Origin: Chaetoceros tenuissimus
Taxonomy: Eukaryota; Bacillariophyta; Thalassiosirophyceae; Chaetocerotales; Chaetocerotaceae
Length of the DNA stretch: 64,000 nucleotides
NCBI GenBank assembly: GCA_021927905.1
Contig: BLLK01000049.1
Coordinates: forward strand, 239,073 to 303,072
Direction: 5' to 3'
Shown in pieces: positions 60,005 to 64,000 of this stretch. The number at the start of each line of letters is the position of its first letter. Position 1 is the first letter of the stretch. The position numbers and the translations under genes are program-made. Below the pieces are notes generated by a model that was not told the DNA's origin, did no database searches, and was given only the letters and a program-made list of their open reading frames with translations.

Positions 60005-60457
60005 ATAAGAAACATGCAACATTTGAATCTTATTGGTTTTCTTATAAATCACAACAACCTATTAGTCACTTTGAATCATCTTTCAATTCCTCAAGCTATA
60101 AAAAGCCAAATGGTCTCTATAGTATCTCTTTTCGGGTCTCATGCTTTTGATATACATCCTCAATGTATAGTTGCATAGATATATATATTTTCCTTTATAA
60201 TTGTCTTCGAAATTGGAATGACCATAGCCATTAACTGAGAAAGGAATACAATGACATAGGCTATTTACTCTAAATCAGAGATATCTAATTTTTGACAGCT
60301 TTCAAAGCACATCGTGGAAGCACGACCTAGTGAATTCACAATTGTTCTTTGAACATCACCACAAACACAACAGTGTGCCGTGAACACATTTTCCGACTAG
60401 AATCCTCATTCAAAGAACATAAATATATACTTATAAACTACCATATCAACAACCATC
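60005..60457. other. Intergenic, no gene seen
   Basis: About 450 AT-rich bases between two plus-strand genes, with no recognised frame or RNA. The promoter of the gene at 60458 should lie at the right end; TATATAC at about 60424 is a weak TATA-like candidate. Confidence 0.4.
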
Positions 60458-61711
60458 ATGCTTGACGCATCTCTACTATTCAGTTCCCCTCCATCTTCTA
60501 TTGGAGATGTAATCTCGACAGTCTTGGAAATTTTCGGTCAAGAATGGAAAACACTTATGGGCCTCAGCGCCCTGTATCTTCTTTCAGCCATTACACTTGG
60601 ATTCACGATTGGTATCTTCTTTGCAATCTTTTTTGCAAAAGAAGTTGCAGCTATTATGCAGATGGCTTCAGCTAATGCTGGAGGTTTGCACAGACACTTG
60701 TTGGATTACACTTCAGGAATCAGTGGAGCTTCCAGACTTCTTGAAGAGTCCTATTCCTATGGTCAAACTTACTACAATCCAGCAGATAATTTCGATTTCA
60801 ACCCTAACAAACTTGCTGTGTTTCCAGTAGTATTTGTGCTGGCAGTGATTACTTTGGCTTTTTTTGCAAGTGTATTCGTCGGGTCTCTCACTCATGCAGG
60901 TAAGTAATTACTTTGATTTACACTTTTTGAGACAGAAATAGATGGCTAATGTTGTGTACAACTTCTGTAGCTGGTGAAGTCTATGCTGGAAGTACTCCAG
61001 TCTTGAAAAATTCACTTCAGAGAGGTTGGCTTCGTAAATGGACTGTCTTTGCATATCAGTTTCTAGTGAGCTCCATCTCGTTCTTCATTATTTTAATTAC
61101 CTTTATTCTCCCTGTTGCTTCGGATATTAAACATCAGATGGATGCTGCTGGAGGGGATATGAAAAAAGTAAATGCTCAGCAAATCATTGGAACTGAGTTT
61201 GTATATGCTCTCATTATGATTGTGGTATTTGTCATCTTTACTTCGCTTCTTGTTGCCTCAATCCCAGCCATGATTATCGAAAACAAGTCAGCCATTGAGG
61301 CCTTCAAAAGATCTATCTCACTTTGCAAAGGGTATTTATGCTTCATTGTATGCACAGTATTCTGCTGGAACTTTTTGCAATTGGCTGCAGTGGCGATTGT
61401 GAATATGATCCTTGCAAAACTCCCAGCGTTTATTTCGTTGATTGGACATCTCATAATCAATGTCTTCACCGTAAGCATTGCACCTGTGTAAGTATAGACT
61501 TATTCCATTTGAACCTTTTCCGTAAACTTACATCTTTGTGTGAAACAGTTTGTCTTTCGTTTTGTACATGTCCATGAGAGTAAGAGATGAAGGTTTGGAT
61601 CAAAATCAGTTTGCAAATGAAATTGGAAGTTCAGTACCAATTGCGGAGGCAGTGGAGTTGAATGGAGGAAAGTACGAAGCCGCAAAGATTTCCGAGGATG
61701 GCTTTGTTTAA
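60458..61711 (+). CDS. Multi-pass membrane protein (paralog of 53408)
   Basis: Three exons, 60458-60899, 60971-61487 and 61549-61711, with introns of 71 nt (GTAAGT...TGTAG) and 61 nt (GTAAGT...AACAG), give 373 residues, the same length as the paralog at 53408. The N-terminus SLLFSSPPSSIGDVISTVLE and the helices TLMGLSALYLLSAITLGFTI, FPVVFVLAVITLAFFASVFV, FLVSSISFFIILITFILPVA, FVYALIMIVVFVIFTSLLVA align well. So do AMIIENKSAIEAFKRSISLC and KGYLCF. The last helix crosses the second intron and leads to LYMSMRVRDEGLDQNQFANE. The first intron is absent from 53408, so it was gained or lost after duplication. The function is unknown. Confidence 0.75.
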
Positions 61712-61860
61712 TGAGAGTTCATAATTATTTGAACAGAAGAGTTACTTTTTGCATAGAATTTACATTTGAAACAAGATACCACCTGATTGTACATAAAAAT
61801 TAGTTACACCAAAATTATCAAATAAATCCGCTCAAAAACATTTTCAAATGTATTTGCTGC

Positions 61861-64000
61861 TTATGGAGTACATTCGCCACAGGTAACTGGGCAAACCTCC
61901 TTTGCTGGTGCAACACTTCCGCTAGAATCTACTGTCACTGCACAAATAGTCGCTTTGTCGGCATCTGATTGGTTACCAATATTATTACAGGATCTTGTGA
62001 CATCGTTTCCAATGTGTGCAGTATCTGATCCATTTTCATTACATGGAGTGACGGAAGGTGCATTCGACCACTCGATATCACAATTAGGATTACCGCAGGT
62101 AACTGGACAGTTCTCGTAAACATCTTGCTTCACGCAATACTTGTCCTGTCTGCTCTGATTAGTGTCTGGATTTGAGTTTTGCGTAAGCCATGAACACTTT
62201 AGAAGGGTTACACCATCGCTTTCTTGGATGAACTCGAAAGTGGTGCTATCATTACATGCTTCAGTTGGTGCGCTAGACACATCAAGTCCACAAGAATTAC
62301 AAGTTATCGGGCATACTTCTATTGCTGGTGGTACACCTCCGCTCGAATCTACTGTCACTGCACAAAAATTGGCAATATCAGCATCGTTTCCAATATTATT
62401 ACAGGTTCTGAGTCTATCACCACCTACATGAGCAGAATCACCTCCATTTTCATTACATGGAGTGACGGAAGGTGCATTCGACCACTCAATGTCACAATTA
62501 GGATTGCCACAGGTAACTGGACAGTTCTCGTAAACATCTTGTTTCACGCAATACTTGTCCTGTCTGTCTTGGTTAGTTTGTGGATCTGCATTTTTGGTCA
62601 TCCATGAACAACCTTGCAAAGAGCCATTGCTCTCGAGGGTAAACTGGAAAGTACTACTATCAGCACAAACTTCTGGGCATGAGCCACATGTTTCTGCGCA
62701 AACATCGGAAGCGGGTGGATTCCCTGCGACTGGGGCAGATGCAGTGCTTTTGCATGCTCTTTCTCTTTTTGCATCACTTGCATTATCACGCAACCATGCG
62801 CAATTCTTCAATACTTCTTTGCCAGTGTTGTTGGTCTTGAAATAAAACTTGTCAGTTGGACTATCTTGACAAGTATATACAGAAGGTGCAGGAGAGACTG
62901 TCGGAGATTTGGTTCCACAGACTTGACAAGTCAATTGGCAAGCATTGCGAAGTTCATCTTTCTTGTTGCAAAGCTTTGTAATTCTGTCATCATTCTTTTT
63001 ATTCAAAAGCGCAATTTTTATACACGTCTGTGCCATCACTTTTGGTTTTGAAATAGAAGTCAGCACTCGAGTCTTCGCATACAACCGGTGAGGAAGAAGG
63101 AGCTTTTGATACTGTCGGAGCAAGAGTAATACTCGAACTACATTCATCAAATGAATTCTCTAGATTGAAAATAGTATTATCCAAATGGCACTGTAAAGCT
63201 GTCTCCAAAGCATTTGACTATATAGATTTGCCGTTAGTTCAAAGATCCATGCGATTGTATAGTTTCGATATCAATCAATTGACTTACCAAATCAGGAGAA
63301 GAATTCCAGAGATTGACAGTATCTTCCTCGGGGCTATCAGAATCGCCAGTTACATAGTCTCTTGTTCCACCACACAAGTCAAATACGTTATCGCCTTCTG
63401 AAGCATAAGAAGTTCCATCTCCTTTCTTAAAAGTAGAGGAAATAGATTTATCTGTAATGGATAGGTATTTGTTGCAACCACATCGAACGGCACGATCTTT
63501 ATCCATCTCGAAGAAAATGCAACGGTCGTTCTTCCAATAGACTGCTTCATTTGCATCAATAATAGCAGTTTTCCAGGATTTTCCATCAATAACATAATCA
63601 GGAGTGATACCAGCAAAATCATACATGGTTGCTGCGATATCAAGATTTGTAACGGGAGCGTTGAATTGTAATCCAGCTGCAATCTGTGCTGGGTACGAAA
63701 TAAACTGCGGGATACGGATTCCTCCCTCATACAAAGTACTAAATTCACGGTTAGAGAACGAGTCGAACAATCTAAGAAACAAAGTCAAACGTAAAACTGA
63801 CCTTTTTGCAGCCATGCCATGATCTGTTTGGAAAAGAAAGATTGTATTATCGAGCTTTCCTGCTGTTTCCAAAGCTTTCAGCAGAGCGCCTACACTATCG
63901 TCAAGCCAGAGGCTTCCCCAATCATCTTCATCGGTACCTGCTCTATCCTTAATAGACTGTCTGTAGTCTGCACAGGTAATGACAGTGTATGTTGTTGAAT
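61861..64000 (-). CDS. Sulfatase fused to ShKT-like cysteine repeats, 5' end cut by window edge
   Basis: Exons 64000-63802, 63738-63288 and 63217-61861 are joined by introns of 63 nt (GTCAGT...TTTAG) and 70 nt (GTAAGT...ATATAG). The visible sulfatase part has TAGKLDNTIFLFQTDHGMAA, STLYEGGIRIPQFISYPAQI, DIAATMYDFAGITPDYVIDG and FDLCGGTRDY, typical of the C-terminal half of arylsulfatases; the catalytic Cys/Ser motif lies beyond the edge. Downstream, PS-rich linkers alternate with Cys repeats (CxxxxxFxFxxxxxxxxxxC, then CxxTCGxC), ending at CPVTCGECTP. The frame breaks once at an A4 run (63005-63008); one base fewer would restore it, so a sequencing error or recent mutation is likely. A secreted or cell-surface enzyme acting on sulfated polysaccharides is expected. 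Confidence 0.75.
62030..62152. repeat. Internal repeat of the ShKT region, copy 1
   Basis: 123 bases nearly identical to 62443-62565, encoding DKYCVKQDVYENCPVTCGNP and CDIEWSNAPSVTPCNENG. The two copies are 413 bp apart, so a whole two-domain unit was duplicated in tandem. Confidence 0.75.
62443..62565. repeat. Internal repeat of the ShKT region, copy 2
   Basis: Partner of 62030-62152; only a handful of base differences are seen by eye. Confidence 0.75.

Noticed and set aside
1-64000. Retrotransposons or capsid-bearing elements
   Set aside because: No reverse transcriptase, integrase, protease or capsid-like frame and no long terminal direct repeats were seen.

Overview
This is nuclear DNA from a eukaryote, most likely a centric diatom. 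Coding regions carry short spliceosomal introns (63-95 nt in most genes, one of 340 nt). Three predicted plastid presequences have a signal peptide ending in an '-AF' type cleavage site. The protein families (BspA-like leucine-rich repeats, ShKT repeats, F-box-like ankyrin proteins, FG-GAP/PS-rich remnants) are typical of diatoms. The N-terminus and body of the BspA-like gene closely resemble proteins I remember from Chaetoceros tenuissimus; that match is from memory and was not searched. I saw no rRNA, tRNA, CRISPR array, retroelement or capsid gene.

Region 1 (1-24.4 kb) is a tandem array, almost all on the minus strand, of paralogous F-box-like/ankyrin proteins of about 690-760 residues. 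Six are complete or nearly so and one runs off the left edge. One is a pseudogene with several breaks, one is a headless copy behind a deletion junction, and one survives only as a 3' remnant. Six copies share a conserved block about 110-190 nt upstream of the ATG, probably a core promoter. An F-box/LRR gene sits inside the array. Two of the ankyrin genes are divergently paired with copies of a multi-pass membrane protein gene, so the whole pair was duplicated.

Region 2 (24.5-42 kb) holds a plastid-targeted protein in which the bacterial ViaA (VWA) and RavA (MoxR AAA+) partners are fused. It also holds two paralogous 7TM receptor-like genes with decayed copies around them, an NTF2-like/zinc-finger/TruA-like protein, a Sfi1-like centrin-binding protein, a plastid-targeted LCMT-type methyltransferase, and an O-fucosyltransferase-like protein.

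Region 3 (42-53.4 kb) holds a MORC-like GHKL ATPase that shares its C-terminal module with a BspA-like LRR gene. The LRR gene appears to be split by a 3.56-kb element with 34-bp terminal inverted repeats and a TA duplication. Inside the element is a stretch that looks like a short multi-exon transcript with a duplicated exon and no long reading frame. A thylakoid-lumen protein, a JmjC hydroxylase and a 649-bp MITE-like element (14-bp TIRs, perfect 5-bp target duplication) filled with a degenerate 5-mer satellite follow.

Region 4 (53.4-64 kb) holds two more members of the multi-pass membrane family with the same 3' phase-2 intron, a bestrophin-like channel, a small basic-repeat protein with an ExoX-C-like end, an inverted pair of recently homogenised type II membrane proteins, and a sulfatase fused to ShKT-like cysteine repeats that runs off the right edge.

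The strongest candidates for novelty are the plastid ViaA-RavA fusion, the ankyrin array with its shared promoter block and duplicated divergent pair, the transposon-split LRR gene with its internal spliced transcript, and the C-terminal module shared by MORC-like and LRR proteins.
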